Assembly: GCF_007474545.1 (NCBI RefSeq)
Contig: NZ_VKOG01000001.1
Location: 310,001 to 374,000 of the forward strand
From: Chryseobacterium binzhouense
Lineage (GTDB): Bacteria > Bacteroidota > Bacteroidia > Flavobacteriales > Weeksellaceae
Length of the DNA stretch: 64,000 nucleotides
Reading direction: 5' to 3'
Both the position numbers and the translations under genes were made by a program. The notes below the pieces were generated by a model. That model was not told the origin of the DNA. It did not search any database and saw only the letters and a program-made list of their open reading frames with translations. Below are positions 51,138-60,997 of the stretch, piece by piece. Every line of letters starts with the position of its first letter. Position 1 is the stretch's first letter.

Positions 51138-51569
51138 ATGTTTACCGATGAATATTATATGAAACTTGCGCTGCAGGAAGCGCAGGAAGCTTTTGAGAAA
51201 GATGAGGTTCCCGTTGGCTGTGTAATCGTTTCAAACAACCGTGTGATTGCAAGATCTCATAATCTTACCGAAACGCTGAATGACGTAACGGCGCACGCAG
51301 AAATGCAGGCAATAACGTCTGCTGCTAATTTTCTCGGAGGGAAATATCTCATCAACTGTACTTTGTATGTGACTTTAGAACCTTGTGTAATGTGTTGCGG
51401 GGCTTTATCATGGTCACAAATCTCCAGAGTTGTGATAGGAGCAAGAGACGTGCAACGGGGATTTATCAATAAAAATCTTCAGCTTCATCCCAAAACAGAA
51501 ATTATTACCGGAATTTTGGAAAACGAATGTTCTTCGATAGTAAAAGAATTTTTTAAAACAAAAAGATAA
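51138..51569 (+). CDS. tadA: tRNA-specific adenosine deaminase (TadA-like)
   Basis: TadA deaminates A34 of tRNA-Arg(ACG) to inosine at the wobble position. The 143-residue protein has the zinc-site HAEMQAI (His and catalytic Glu) and LEPCVMCCGAL. The start MFTDEYYMKLALQEAQEAF is typical. Its ATG immediately follows a terminator T-run, so its promoter may overlap the hairpin. Confidence 0.9.
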   Translation: MFTDEYYMKLALQEAQEAFEKDEVPVGCVIVSNNRVIARSHNLTETLNDVTAHAEMQAITSAANFLGGKYLINCTLYVTLEPCVMCCGALSWSQISRVVIGARDVQRGFINKNLQLHPKTEIITGILENECSSIVKEFFKTKR

Positions 51570-51609
51570 AACAATCTCAAGGCTTAATTTGAATAATAAT
51601 CCTGTACTT

Positions 51610-52365
51610 TTATTCTCTTCCCAGAAAATAAAGTCCTTTCAGCGTGTGAAGCCGATCTGTAATATGAATTTTATTGGTCAAAGGTTTGTAAACGTGAGAA
51701 ACTCCTCCGGTAGCTATCACAAAGCATTCATCATCTACTTCATTATTAATGCGGTCTATAAAGCCTTCTACCATACCCAAAAACCCGTAAACCATTCCGC
51801 TTTGCATACAGGTTATGGTGTCTAATCCCAAAACAGTTTTTGGCTTTACCAGTTCTATTTCCGGGAGCTGTGCAGTCTGGCTGATTAAAGAATTAAGAGA
51901 AGTAATAATTCCGGGTGCGATGATAACGCCCAAAGTTTCGCCATCTTCTGCAACACAGCTTGCTGTAAGTGCGGTGCCAAAGTCAAGGACAATTTTTTTT
52001 CTGTCGGGATATAAATTATGAGCAGCAACCAGATTGGCATAAATATCTGTTCCCATCTGCTTAGATTTTGCCTGTACAGCAGAGAAAGTGGTGCGGTCAA
52101 CAACAACAGGTTCTTTACCGTGAATTTTTCGGATGGCTGAGCTCATAACTTTCGTAAGCTGCGGAACAACAGAACCCATAATTACTTTCTCGATATTTTG
52201 AGGATCAACCTTATAGGTTTGGTAAAGCATAAGAATCTGCACATACAATTCGTCAGCAGTTCTGTAAGGTTTAGTATTGATTACCCAGGAAATATCACAG
52301 TTGTCATCATCGAAAAGGCCAAATCTGATATTGCTGTTTCCAACATTGATTACAATTGAATTCAT
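51610..52365 (-). CDS. coaX: Type III pantothenate kinase
   Basis: CoaX phosphorylates pantothenate, the first step of coenzyme A synthesis. The 251-residue protein starts NSIVINVGNSNIRFGLF, with a first-phosphate loop DFGTALTASCV and the ATGGVSHVYKPL glycine-rich end. It is of the ASKHA fold, and insensitive to CoA feedback in this class. Convergent with tadA. Confidence 0.93.
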   Translation of the reverse strand: MNSIVINVGNSNIRFGLFDDDNCDISWVINTKPYRTADELYVQILMLYQTYKVDPQNIEKVIMGSVVPQLTKVMSSAIRKIHGKEPVVVDRTTFSAVQAKSKQMGTDIYANLVAAHNLYPDRKKIVLDFGTALTASCVAEDGETLGVIIAPGIITSLNSLISQTAQLPEIELVKPKTVLGLDTITCMQSGMVYGFLGMVEGFIDRINNEVDDECFVIATGGVSHVYKPLTNKIHITDRLHTLKGLYFLGRE

Positions 52366-52603
52366 TAAAATGATTTTTCAGCCAGAAACTATCATACTAC
52401 TTAAAAAGAGCGATAAAATTCCTGCAATTTTTACAGGGTAAAAATAATACTTTCGTAACAATTATTATAGAAAGTACATTCTTTAAATATCATTATCCTT
52501 GCGGAAGTTATGTCATAATTTATAATAACAAATATCGCAGTTATTTTGGAGAATATTCTAAAGACCAAATTTACAAAGATTTAAGAAAAATTTTAAAATA
52601 AAA

Positions 52604-52629
52604 AAAACTTCTGATTTCTCAAAAGTTTT
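52604..52629 (-). terminator. Weak terminator of prfA
   Basis: AAAACTT and AAGTTTT pair across a 12-base loop; the minus strand then continues in T. Short AT stem, so weak. Confidence 0.4.
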
Positions 52630-52650
52630 AAAATTTTATTTTAAATAATC

Positions 52651-53736
52651 TTAATAATTATCTTCTTCACCTTTCATTTTTTCGGCGTTTTCTGCCATAA
52701 TTACGGCATCAATCATTTCAGAAATATCACCATTCATGTAGGCATCAAGATTATATATAGATTTGTTGATTCTGTGATCAGTAACTCTTCCCTGCGGATA
52801 ATTGTAGGTTTTAATCTTTGCAGAACGGTCTCCGGTAGAAACCATTGTTTTTCTCTGTGCCGCAATATCTCCCTGAACTTCCTGTAATTTAATATCATAT
52901 AGCTTTGCACGAAGCATTTCCATTGCCAGTTCACGGTTTGCAAGCTGCGAACGGGCTTGTTGACATACAACTACCAATCCGGAAGGTTTATGCGTAAGCT
53001 GAACTTTTGTTTCAACCTTGTTTACGTTCTGTCCTCCTGCTCCTCCGGAACGTGAAGTCTGCATTTCGATATCAGCAGGGTTGATTTCTACATCCACTTC
53101 TTCAGCTTCCGGTAAAACAGCAACCGTAATAGCAGAAGTGTGAACTCTTCCCTGAGATTCGGTTTCAGGAACACGCTGCACACGGTGAACACCGGACTCA
53201 AATTTCATGATTCCGTAGACTCCTTCTCCCTCCACTTTCATGATGAGTTCTTTATATCCTTTTGCAGCTTCGTTGGAATCAGTTACCTCATGTCTCCATC
53301 CTTTTGCTTTAAAATACATAGAGTACATTCTGTAAATATCTTCCACAAAAATAGCCGCTTCGTCTCCGCCGGTTCCTGCACGAAGTTCTACGATAATATT
53401 CTTATCATCAGCAGGATCTTTGGGAATCAAAAGAACTTTGAGCTGTTCTTCAAGCCCCGGAATTTTTTCCAGTGCTTCGTTTTTTTCAATTTTTGCCAGA
53501 TCTACGAAGTCTTTATCAGATCCGTCGGCGATAATTTCATCAGATTCTTCAATGGTGTTTAAAGCGCCTTTGTACTGATCATATACTGATACAATTTTGC
53601 CCAAATCACTGTATTCTTTATTGAGAGAAGAATATCTTTTCTGGTCTGAAATTACATCAGGCTGAATAATAAGGTCTGCAACCTCATTATATCTTTGTTT
53701 AATCGCTTCTAATTTCGGAATTAAAGATTTAGACAT
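52651..53736 (-). CDS. prfA: Peptide chain release factor 1
   Basis: RF1 recognises UAA and UAG and triggers peptide release. The 361-residue protein has the GGQ motif in [20 protein letters not shown]. Its TNY... region is followed by [16 protein letters not shown], a typical RF1 C-terminal segment, and the RF1 domain order is normal. It is transcribed from its own promoter, next to the GH13 gene's terminator. Confidence 0.95.
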   Translation of the reverse strand: MSKSLIPKLEAIKQRYNEVADLIIQPDVISDQKRYSSLNKEYSDLGKIVSVYDQYKGALNTIEESDEIIADGSDKDFVDLAKIEKNEALEKIPGLEEQLKVLLIPKDPADDKNIIVELRAGTGGDEAAIFVEDIYRMYSMYFKAKGWRHEVTDSNEAAKGYKELIMKVEGEGVYGIMKFESGVHRVQRVPETESQGRVHTSAITVAVLPEAEEVDVEINPADIEMQTSRSGGAGGQNVNKVETKVQLTHKPSGLVVVCQQARSQLANRELAMEMLRAKLYDIKLQEVQGDIAAQRKTMVSTGDRSAKIKTYNYPQGRVTDHRINKSIYNLDAYMNGDISEMIDAVIMAENAEKMKGEEDNY

Positions 53737-53753
53737 AGTGAAAATTTAGTGTG

Positions 53754-53784
53754 CAAAGATACGGAATTGATAGTGAAGAACAAA
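53754..53784 (-). promoter_or_regulatory. prfA promoter
   Basis: On the minus strand, TTTG (53781-53784), a 19-base spacer and TATCTTTG (53754-53761), 18 bases before the prfA start. The -33 box overlaps the GH13 terminator hairpin. Confidence 0.65.
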
Positions 53785-53804
53785 AGCTCATTTTCATGAG
53801 CTTT
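53783..53804 (-). terminator. Terminator of the GH13 gene
   Basis: AAAGCTCAT-tttc-ATGAGCTTT, a perfect 9-bp stem just after the GH13 stop. It also lies in the prfA promoter. Confidence 0.75.
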
Positions 53805-53813
53805 CGTTAGTAT

Positions 53814-56651
53814 TTATTTGATAATCATTTTTTGAATGGCTGTTCCGGTGTCAGATTTTAAATGGACAAGATAAGTTCCTGCCGGATAATCCGCTTTCAG
53901 TTCATGCATTCCCGTCTCATTTTTCAGCCTGAAGGAATCCTGCTTTTTTCCACTTATATCGTAAATGGTGATTTCCCCATTTTTAGCTTTGGTGTACATA
54001 AGCTTTGCAACACCGTTTTTCACGGGATTATCTGCAATTTGCAGAGAAAGCCTGTTCTCGGAATTTACTTCAGATGTTCCTAATGTTCCGTTTGTACTTC
54101 CCAAAATTCTAAATTCACCGGGCTGTAGTGTAATGGGAGCTATTGTTGAAGTAATATTCAATGTTGTATTATCCATCAGATTTTGCCATTGTCCGGTATA
54201 AGGGAAGTATGGAACAACATTTCTGGCGGTAATGCCGTAATTGGCAAGAACGACAATGTTTTTCAGGTTTCCTGCAGGAAGAGAATTATCATACACATAG
54301 ATGCGGGTAATAAGACCATCCGGATCATTCGCAAGGTTGTTAGATTCTACCGTATACGTTTTAGATTTAAAAACCGGATGCAAATTTCTGATATTAATAA
54401 TTTGTGCCCAGGTATTATAAATTGCCTTTCTGTTGACGTTTGTGTCGTATCCTAGCGTAAAAGCAATAGGTTTTTCATCAGTTCTGCAAGCGTTGTTGAT
54501 AGATCCGTCCGGACATCTGTTGATGCTGAATTCATATCCAAGCTCTCCAAACTGCCAGATCATTTTAGGACCAGGAATGGTAAAAAATGCAGCTCCGAAA
54601 GTTTTCATTCTCTCTAAGGCGGTATTTAGCGTTTGCACATTATAAGTTCCGTTGGACGCTCCATAAGCCAGATTTTTAAACATTAATCTTTCCTCATCAT
54701 GACTTTCACCAAATCCTACTGCGTGCATATTGGTAAATCCGTGAAGCTCATGATCCATTCTGTCATAGTTACTGTTGTCCTTATATCCCATAGTATTTTG
54801 GTTGTAAGGATCTGTCTGCTTGTTCCAAAGCATGACGCCTTTTCCTTCATTTACTCTGTAATTTGCCCACTGCTGCTCTTCTGCATCTGTTCCTAAATGT
54901 TCGAAGATGATATAAGAAGTAGGATCTGCTGCCCATTGTTTGTCTGCATAATATTTCAGAACATCTACTCTGTCCTGTTGATACGCATTGGTACAGGTTT
55001 CATCATTCGCAGAACAGTTTTGTGTAAATCCTTTGGTAAGATCCCATCGGAATCCGTCAATCTTATATTCTGAAATCCAGTGCTGTATTGTACGTTCTAC
55101 GTAATATTTTGTAGCATTGCTGGAATGATTGAAATCATTGAAAACATTGTATGAATGTTTAGGAACCTGATTAAAGTAAGGATTATTTGCCGCCACATCT
55201 CCAAAACCGTCTCCATCAGGATCTATATTCCAAAGTCTTACCAAGGGCGATCTCCCTGTTGCATGATTGAATGCAATGTCTAAAATTACGGCAATTCCGT
55301 TTTGGTGACACAGATCTACAAATTCTTTGAATTTTTCCGGGGTTCCGTAAGCTTTATCTAAAGCATAATGAAAGGATGTGTTATAACCCCATGAAAGATT
55401 GCCTTCAAACTCCATTATAGGCATCAGTTCAATAGCATTGATGTTGAGATTTTTAAGATAATTAATTTTATTAATAAGTGACTGCCAGTTTTTTTCCTGT
55501 GTAAAATCTCTCAACAGCAATTCATAGATAACAAGATTTTCTTTATTAGGTTTCTGAAAAGAGGTAACCTGCCAGTTATAAGGTGTCTGTCCCGTTTTAA
55601 ATGTAGAAACTTCAAAACCTTGTCCTGCAGGAAATGCCGGAAGATTAGGATAAGTAGCTGCTGAAATCCACTGGTCATCATAGGAAGACAATATTTGGGG
55701 AGAAAAAGGATCTGCTACTTTTTTCAGATCATTTGTTCTGTACTGAAATGTGTATAATTGCTGGGGTGTGAGTCCGCTTAATTCAATCCAGTATAAATCA
55801 GGGTTTGCAGTATCTCTTTTCATGAGATAAGTATCATTTACCGTCCAATTATTAAAGCTTCCGATGACATGGACGAAATTTTTATGCGGTGCGTAAAGAG
55901 CCAGACCTACTTTTGTCTGGTCTGCTGGATGATAATTAATTCCCTGTCTGATCCATGTCGGAATTGCCTGAGAAACCACATTTCTAGGAATCTGGAGCAT
56001 AAATGCAGCATTTTTTGTCGTCGAACCGGAAGTAGCAACCAGTTCCATATCAGCATCTTGAGTAACAGTATAGCTGTAAACATACGAAGTAGATGGAGTA
56101 GAAGTAGAGTTTACTACAATACCATTGGCTTTTAGCTGAAAAGTTGCATTAATATTGGTGATTGCTGTAATGTTAATAGAATTTCCTGCAGCGATTGAGG
56201 TTAGGCTGTTTGCTGCCGGATTCGTCATATTCAGGTTTAATGTTCCGACATTAACCAGGTTGTCAGAAGTTTGATGTGACCCCGTTTTATTCTTCAGCAA
56301 GAATCCAAAACGCCCGATTCCTGTTCTGTTAAAAAAAGTAGTTGGAGTAAAAGTTAAAGAATAACTGTCGGAAGCTGAGTTGTAAGCCAGTCTGTTTGCC
56401 TCGCTTGAATTAGTCCAGCTTCCGTTGGTTGGGCAATCCTGGCTGTTAGCAAAGTTCTGATCCAAAGACCACGACCAGATATAGACAGCATTATTGACAA
56501 CTCCCCATGCAGTTTCATCAATTTGGTTTCCCGGAACGGTTAAAGTAATTTGATCTGTTTCATTAAAAGGATTAGGTGTAATAGTGTAGCTTATTTGTCC
56601 GAATATTACGGTCATTACAAAAAGCAGTAATGCAGAATAATTTTTTTTCAT
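53814..56651 (-). CDS. Secreted GH13 alpha-amylase-family enzyme with T9SS sorting tail
   Basis: The 945-residue protein has a signal peptide (VMTVIFGQ), two starch-binding/early-set-like domains (about 20-330; VHVIGSFNNWTVNDTYLMKRD, quoted in part, is CBM48-like), and a GH13 catalytic barrel (about 365-800). Conserved regions: ELMPIMEFEGNLSWGYN, DIAFNHATGRS, DGFRWDL (nucleophile Asp about 536), FEHLGTD (acid/base Glu about 582) and SHDEERL. The C-terminal 80 residues (NPVKNGVAKLMY and YDISGKKQDSF to IQKMIIK) form a T9SS type A sorting domain. It degrades alpha-glucans outside the cell or on its surface. Confidence 0.93.
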   Translation of the reverse strand: MKKNYSALLLFVMTVIFGQISYTITPNPFNETDQITLTVPGNQIDETAWGVVNNAVYIWSWSLDQNFANSQDCPTNGSWTNSSEANRLAYNSASDSYSLTFTPTTFFNRTGIGRFGFLLKNKTGSHQTSDNLVNVGTLNLNMTNPAANSLTSIAAGNSINITAITNINATFQLKANGIVVNSTSTPSTSYVYSYTVTQDADMELVATSGSTTKNAAFMLQIPRNVVSQAIPTWIRQGINYHPADQTKVGLALYAPHKNFVHVIGSFNNWTVNDTYLMKRDTANPDLYWIELSGLTPQQLYTFQYRTNDLKKVADPFSPQILSSYDDQWISAATYPNLPAFPAGQGFEVSTFKTGQTPYNWQVTSFQKPNKENLVIYELLLRDFTQEKNWQSLINKINYLKNLNINAIELMPIMEFEGNLSWGYNTSFHYALDKAYGTPEKFKEFVDLCHQNGIAVILDIAFNHATGRSPLVRLWNIDPDGDGFGDVAANNPYFNQVPKHSYNVFNDFNHSSNATKYYVERTIQHWISEYKIDGFRWDLTKGFTQNCSANDETCTNAYQQDRVDVLKYYADKQWAADPTSYIIFEHLGTDAEEQQWANYRVNEGKGVMLWNKQTDPYNQNTMGYKDNSNYDRMDHELHGFTNMHAVGFGESHDEERLMFKNLAYGASNGTYNVQTLNTALERMKTFGAAFFTIPGPKMIWQFGELGYEFSINRCPDGSINNACRTDEKPIAFTLGYDTNVNRKAIYNTWAQIINIRNLHPVFKSKTYTVESNNLANDPDGLITRIYVYDNSLPAGNLKNIVVLANYGITARNVVPYFPYTGQWQNLMDNTTLNITSTIAPITLQPGEFRILGSTNGTLGTSEVNSENRLSLQIADNPVKNGVAKLMYTKAKNGEITIYDISGKKQDSFRLKNETGMHELKADYPAGTYLVHLKSDTGTAIQKMIIK

Positions 56652-56955
56652 ATACAGGGATTTATTGTATTAATTTGGCATATTGAATGTTGAAACCATT
56701 TTTATAGCAGATTTATGTAAGTAAATTTTATTTAAGTAGTTAATTATTACGAATTTAATTTATTTTTTTTGAAATTACACTTACTTTTATATTGTTACAA
56801 ACAATAAAAAACTATGCAAAGAATATCTTTTTTTTGGTAAGGCGAATATTATGTTAAACAAAAAAACCACTTAGAAAACTAAGTGGTTTTAATATATGTT
56901 GTTTTGCTTTGATAGTCCTTTTTCAGAATTCAGGTGAAAAAGAACTGACAGTCAA
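56652..56955. other. Intergenic region (304 b)
   Basis: Upstream of the GH13 gene; AT-rich with no gene. A near-match ATTCTTTG on the minus strand lies near 56820. The terminator of the small membrane protein gene (56863-56890) lies at the right end. Confidence 0.55.
56863..56890 (-). terminator. Terminator of the small membrane protein gene
   Basis: AAAACCACTTAG-aaaa-CTAAGTGGTTTT, a 12-bp perfect stem; T-rich on the minus strand after it. Confidence 0.85.
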
Positions 56956-57246
56956 TTAATGATGTCCGTGATCGTGACCATGGCTGTCATGAATGAAAGG
57001 ACCATGACCTTTTGGAGAATTATAAATAACTTCAACTCCTTCCTGCTCTGTCAAAAGCTTGCTTCTGATTTGTTCCGGGTCGAATGGCTTTACCTTACCG
57101 AAATATTCTTTCAGACCTTCTGTTAACCACAAAGGAATAACAAATCCGAAAAACATAAAGATACACCAGAAACCTACAAGGAACATTGTAATGAAATAAA
57201 CTGTCCAAAGGAACTGATAAAACGGCCAAAATGCTGATAAAATCAT
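56956..57246 (-). CDS. Small membrane protein with histidine-rich tail
   Basis: The 96-residue protein has two transmembrane helices (about 2-20 and 22-43; VGFWCIFMFFGFVIPLW), a charged cytoplasmic-looking stretch, and a C-terminal HDSHGHDHGHH that could bind Zn, Ni or Cu. It is not recognised, but such a conserved small protein looks typical of Bacteroidota. It has its own strong promoter and terminator and is next to the fumarase gene. Confidence 0.75.
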   Translation of the reverse strand: MILSAFWPFYQFLWTVYFITMFLVGFWCIFMFFGFVIPLWLTEGLKEYFGKVKPFDPEQIRSKLLTEQEGVEVIYNSPKGHGPFIHDSHGHDHGHH

Positions 57247-57268
57247 TTTTTATTCTTAAAGATTAGGG

Positions 57269-57300
57269 CAAAAATATAACATTTTTCTTTTTCAGACAAA
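57269..57300 (-). promoter_or_regulatory. Promoter of the small membrane protein gene
   Basis: On the minus strand, TTTG (57297-57300), a 20-base spacer and TATTTTTG (57269-57276). Confidence 0.65.
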
Positions 57301-57343
57301 AGATCAAAGCTGATTTTTGCTATTTATTTTAAATTTAAACTAA

Positions 57344-58951
57344 TTAATGCGCAAGATTAGCAAAGAAATCATTTCCCTTATCGTCAGTAATGATGAATGC
57401 AGGGAAGTCTTTCACTTCAATTTTTCTTACCGCTTCCATTCCCAATTCCGGGAAATCTACCACTTCAACTGACAAAATATTGTCTTTCGCCAAAATTGCA
57501 GCAGGTCCTCCGATCGAACCAATATAGAAACCTCCGTATTTATGACAGGCATTGGTAACATCTGCCGTTCTGTTCCCTTTTGCCAACATGACCATGCTTC
57601 CGCCATGACTCTGGAATTCATCTACATAAACATCCATTCTTCCTGCCGTTGTCGGTCCGAAACTTCCCGAAGCCATTCCTTCCGGAGTTTTTGCAGGTCC
57701 TGCGTAATAAATCGGGTGATTTTTGAAATATTCAGGCATTGGTTGTCCTGCATCCAACAATTCTTTAATTTTTGCATGAGCAATATCTCTTGCAACGATC
57801 AGAGTTCCGTTTAATTTCAATCTTGTTTTGATCGGATATTTTGAAAGTTCGGCTAAAATTTCCGGCATTGGTTTATTTAAGTCGATTTCAACTGCTTCTT
57901 CTAAATGTGGAGGTGTTTCAGGTAAAAACCTTTTCGGATTTTGTTCCAGTTGCTCAAGGAAGATTCCTTCTTTTGTAATTTTTCCTTTAATATTTCGGTC
58001 TGCAGAACAGGAAACTCCCATTCCTACAGGACACGAAGCCGCATGACGAGGCAATCTGATTACTCTAACATCATGTGTTAAATATTTTCCGCCAAACTGA
58101 GCTCCGATGGCACTTTCCTGACAGATTTTCTGAACTTTAGCTTCCCATTCCAGATCTCTGAAAGCCTGCCCTGCTTCATTCCCTTCTGTAGGAAGATTGT
58201 CATAATATTTTGCAGATGCTTTTTTTACGGCAGCTAAATTTGCTTCAGCAGAAGTTCCACCAATCACCAAAGCCAGATGATAAGGCGGACAAGCTGCCGT
58301 TCCCAAATCTGAAATTCTTTCTTTTACAAAAGCTTCAAGAGACTTTTCATTTAATAAAGATTTTGTTTTCTGATACAAAAACGTTTTGTTGGCGGAACCT
58401 CCTCCTTTCGTTAAAAATAAAAATTCGTAGTAATCTCCTTTTTTAGCATAAATATCAATCTGTGCCGGGAGATTTGAACCAGAATTTTTCTCATCAAACA
58501 TCGTCAACGGAACAACCTGAGAATATCTTAAATTCCTTTTTTGATACGTATTATAAATTCCTTTGCTTAAATATTCACCATCATCAACACCTGTGTAAAC
58601 ATTTTCACCTTTTTTACCCATCACAATCGCAGTTCCTGTATCCTGACAAGAAGGTAAAGCTCCTTCTACGGCAACTGCAGCATTCTGTAATAGATTATAT
58701 GCAACAAATCTGTCATTATCAGTTGCTTCAGGATCATCAATAATTCTTCTTAAACTTCCTAAATGTGAAGAACGAAGCATGAAAGAAACATCTGCCATTG
58801 CTTCTTCAGCCAAAAGTTCAAGACCTTTTGGATCGATGGTCAAAATTTCTCTTTCTCCTAGCTTTTCAACTTTTACATAATCTGAAGTCAATTTTTTATA
58901 AACCGTATCGTCTTTTAGAATTGGGTACGGATCCTGATATTTAAATTCCAT
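57344..58951 (-). CDS. Class I fumarate hydratase (iron-sulfur type)
   Basis: Fumarase interconverts fumarate and malate in the TCA cycle. The 535-residue protein is a class I enzyme with an oxygen-sensitive [4Fe-4S] cluster: [29 protein letters not shown], and the beta-domain [15 protein letters not shown]. Length matches E. coli FumA/FumB. Its neighbour on the other strand is an unrelated class II fumarase. Confidence 0.94.
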   Translation of the reverse strand: MEFKYQDPYPILKDDTVYKKLTSDYVKVEKLGEREILTIDPKGLELLAEEAMADVSFMLRSSHLGSLRRIIDDPEATDNDRFVAYNLLQNAAVAVEGALPSCQDTGTAIVMGKKGENVYTGVDDGEYLSKGIYNTYQKRNLRYSQVVPLTMFDEKNSGSNLPAQIDIYAKKGDYYEFLFLTKGGGSANKTFLYQKTKSLLNEKSLEAFVKERISDLGTAACPPYHLALVIGGTSAEANLAAVKKASAKYYDNLPTEGNEAGQAFRDLEWEAKVQKICQESAIGAQFGGKYLTHDVRVIRLPRHAASCPVGMGVSCSADRNIKGKITKEGIFLEQLEQNPKRFLPETPPHLEEAVEIDLNKPMPEILAELSKYPIKTRLKLNGTLIVARDIAHAKIKELLDAGQPMPEYFKNHPIYYAGPAKTPEGMASGSFGPTTAGRMDVYVDEFQSHGGSMVMLAKGNRTADVTNACHKYGGFYIGSIGGPAAILAKDNILSVEVVDFPELGMEAVRKIEVKDFPAFIITDDKGNDFFANLAH

Positions 58952-59269
58952 TTACTTTTTATTTTCGGTGCAAAAATACAGCTTACTCAAAAAAGCGTAA
59001 TTAAAAATCATTCATTGAAATTGATATTTATAATGATTATAAATTGCGAGGTTTTTATGCATTACTTAACTTTAGAGAAACTTTAACCACAAAAGTTTTA
59101 ACACATTAGTTCCTGAAGTTTAATAAATAATTTAAAAGCACACATTAGTTTGGAAACCTCTTCGAGATTTCATTTTGTGAACTGTACAGCAAAATAATTA
59201 AGCTTAAAACTTCCAACTAAATATTTTTTGTCTTTTGTGGTTAAAAAAATTAAAAAAATCTCAATCACA
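58952..59269. other. Intergenic region (318 b) between the two fumarases
   Basis: Holds a minus-strand TATTTTTG box (58971-58978) for the class I gene, and a 14-bp inverted repeat TTTAACCACAAAAG (59082-59095) with CTTTTGTGGTTAAA (59232-59245) spaced by 136 bases; CACATTAGTT occurs twice (about 59102 and 59141). The inverted repeat resembles an intergenic repeat of flavobacteria. Confidence 0.55.
58971..58978 (-). promoter_or_regulatory. -7 box of class I fumarase gene
   Basis: CAAAAATA reads TATTTTTG on the minus strand, 20 bases before the start codon; no good -33. Confidence 0.45.
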
Positions 59270-60664
59270 ATGAATTACAGAATAGAAAAAGACACCATGG
59301 GTGAAGTGCAGGTTCCGGCAGATAAATTTTGGGGAGCACAAACAGAAAGATCTAGAAATAATTTTAAAATAGGTCCGGAAGGCTCAATGCCTCACGAAAT
59401 TATCGAAGCTTTTGCTTATTTAAAAAAAGCCGCCGCATTTACTAATTCGGATTTGGGAGTTTTAGCTCCGGAGAAAAGAGACATGATTGCCCAGGTTTGC
59501 GATGAAATTTTAGAAGGTAAACTCAACGATCAGTTTCCTTTGGTAATTTGGCAGACTGGCTCAGGAACGCAGTCGAATATGAATGTGAATGAAGTGATTG
59601 CCAATCGGGCGCATTTCAATTCAGGAGGGAATTTAGGTGATAAAACAGAAGTTCATCCTAATGATGATGTGAACAAGTCTCAATCTTCCAATGACACTTA
59701 CCCGACAGCAATGCATATTGCGGCTTATAAAAAAGTGGTTGAAACCACGATTCCTGCTGTTGAAAAACTAAGAGATACGTTAAAAGAGAAATCCGAAGCA
59801 TTTAAAGAAATAGTTAAAATCGGAAGAACGCATTTAATGGATGCAACGCCTTTAACTTTAGGTCAGGAATTTTCAGGATATGTCGCCCAATTGAATTACG
59901 GCATTAAAGCTTTAAAAAATACATTACCACATCTTTCCGAGCTTGCTTTGGGAGGAACGGCGGTTGGAACCGGCTTAAATACACCTCAAGGTTATGATGT
60001 AAAAGTGGCAGAATATATTTCTAAATTCACCAATCTTCCTTTTGTAACTGCAGAAAATAAATTTGAAGCTTTGGCCGCTCACGATGCGATTGTGGAATCT
60101 CATGGTGCTTTAAAACAACTGGCAGTTTCTTTATATAAAATTGCTCAGGACATCAGATTACTGGCTTCCGGTCCACGTTCTGGAATCGGAGAAATTCACA
60201 TTCCGGAAAATGAGCCCGGTTCTTCGATTATGCCCGGAAAAGTAAATCCTACTCAAAATGAAGCAATGACAATGGTTTGCGCTCAGGTTTTAGGAAATGA
60301 CACCACGATTTCTTTTGCCGGAACGCAGGGAAATTATGAACTGAATGTTTTTAAGCCTGTGATGGCTTATAACTTCCTTCAATCTGCACAATTAATTGCA
60401 GATGCCTGTATTTCGTTTAATGATCATTGCGCAGTCGGAATTGAACCCAACCATGAAAGAATCAAAGAATTGGTAGATAAATCTCTAATGTTGGTAACTG
60501 CTCTGAACACGCACATCGGTTATGAAAACGCTGCAAAAATTGCAAAAACTGCACATAAAAACGGAACAACTTTAAAAGAAGAAGCTGTGAATCTTGGACT
60601 TTTAACAGCCGAACAATTCGATAAGTGGGTAAAACCTGAAGATATGGTAGGAAGTTTGAAATAA
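59270..60664 (+). CDS. fumC: Class II fumarate hydratase
   Basis: FumC is the stable, iron-free fumarase. The 464-residue protein has [19 protein letters not shown] at the N-terminus, the [13 protein letters not shown] loop, and the superfamily signature [17 protein letters not shown] with the catalytic Ser. It is unrelated in fold to the class I enzyme beside it. The ATG at 59270 begins [12 protein letters not shown]; a TTG at 59228 is not needed. Confidence 0.95.
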   Translation: MNYRIEKDTMGEVQVPADKFWGAQTERSRNNFKIGPEGSMPHEIIEAFAYLKKAAAFTNSDLGVLAPEKRDMIAQVCDEILEGKLNDQFPLVIWQTGSGTQSNMNVNEVIANRAHFNSGGNLGDKTEVHPNDDVNKSQSSNDTYPTAMHIAAYKKVVETTIPAVEKLRDTLKEKSEAFKEIVKIGRTHLMDATPLTLGQEFSGYVAQLNYGIKALKNTLPHLSELALGGTAVGTGLNTPQGYDVKVAEYISKFTNLPFVTAENKFEALAAHDAIVESHGALKQLAVSLYKIAQDIRLLASGPRSGIGEIHIPENEPGSSIMPGKVNPTQNEAMTMVCAQVLGNDTTISFAGTQGNYELNVFKPVMAYNFLQSAQLIADACISFNDHCAVGIEPNHERIKELVDKSLMLVTALNTHIGYENAAKIAKTAHKNGTTLKEEAVNLGLLTAEQFDKWVKPEDMVGSLK

Positions 60665-60676
60665 TCCTAAACATAA

Positions 60677-60720
60677 AACAAAACACTCCGCAGAATATTC
60701 TACAGAGTGTTTTGTTTGTT
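60677..60720 (+). terminator. Terminator of fumC
   Basis: AACAAAACACTC (60677-60688) and GAGTGTTTTGTT (60705-60716), with an inner AGAATATTCT palindrome, followed by T. Confidence 0.85.
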
Positions 60721-60802
60721 AATGTTAATGTTAATTTTTATTATTCAATTCTTATACCAAATTGAATTTCGGCTATTTTGTCATATTTTGTATCAATTAT
60801 TT

Positions 60803-60983
60803 AACCTCAGTTCGGGATAAGAAATAAATTAAATAATTGATTTATAGCATCATATTAATTTATCGCAAAGAAAAAAAAAAGATTTTTTACTTTTTGAAAA
60901 TTTTAAGCTAAACAAAGGCACTTCGTTTATTGAAAAAAGACAAAAATGGTATTATTTTGATAAGTTTATCCCGAACTCAGGTT
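60803..60983. mobile_element. MITE-like element, 181 bp
   Basis: AACCTCAGTTCGGGATAA (60803-60820) and TTATCCCGAACTCAGGTT (60966-60983) are 18-base inverted repeats with one mismatch, bounding an AT-rich interior without a gene. This is the form of a non-autonomous transposon remnant. No clear target duplication is seen. Confidence 0.5.
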
Positions 60984-60997
60984 ATTCAGGTAATTAA

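Larger units (their letters stand above)
60665..60997. other. Intergenic region (333 b) with terminator and MITE-like element
   Basis: Holds the fumC terminator and a 181-bp element bounded by inverted repeats (listed separately). No gene is seen. Confidence 0.6.

Noticed and set aside
60811-60820. GGGATAA/TTATCCC in the MITE-like element as DnaA boxes
   Set aside because: They are part of the 18-base inverted repeats and lack the CACA end of a DnaA box.
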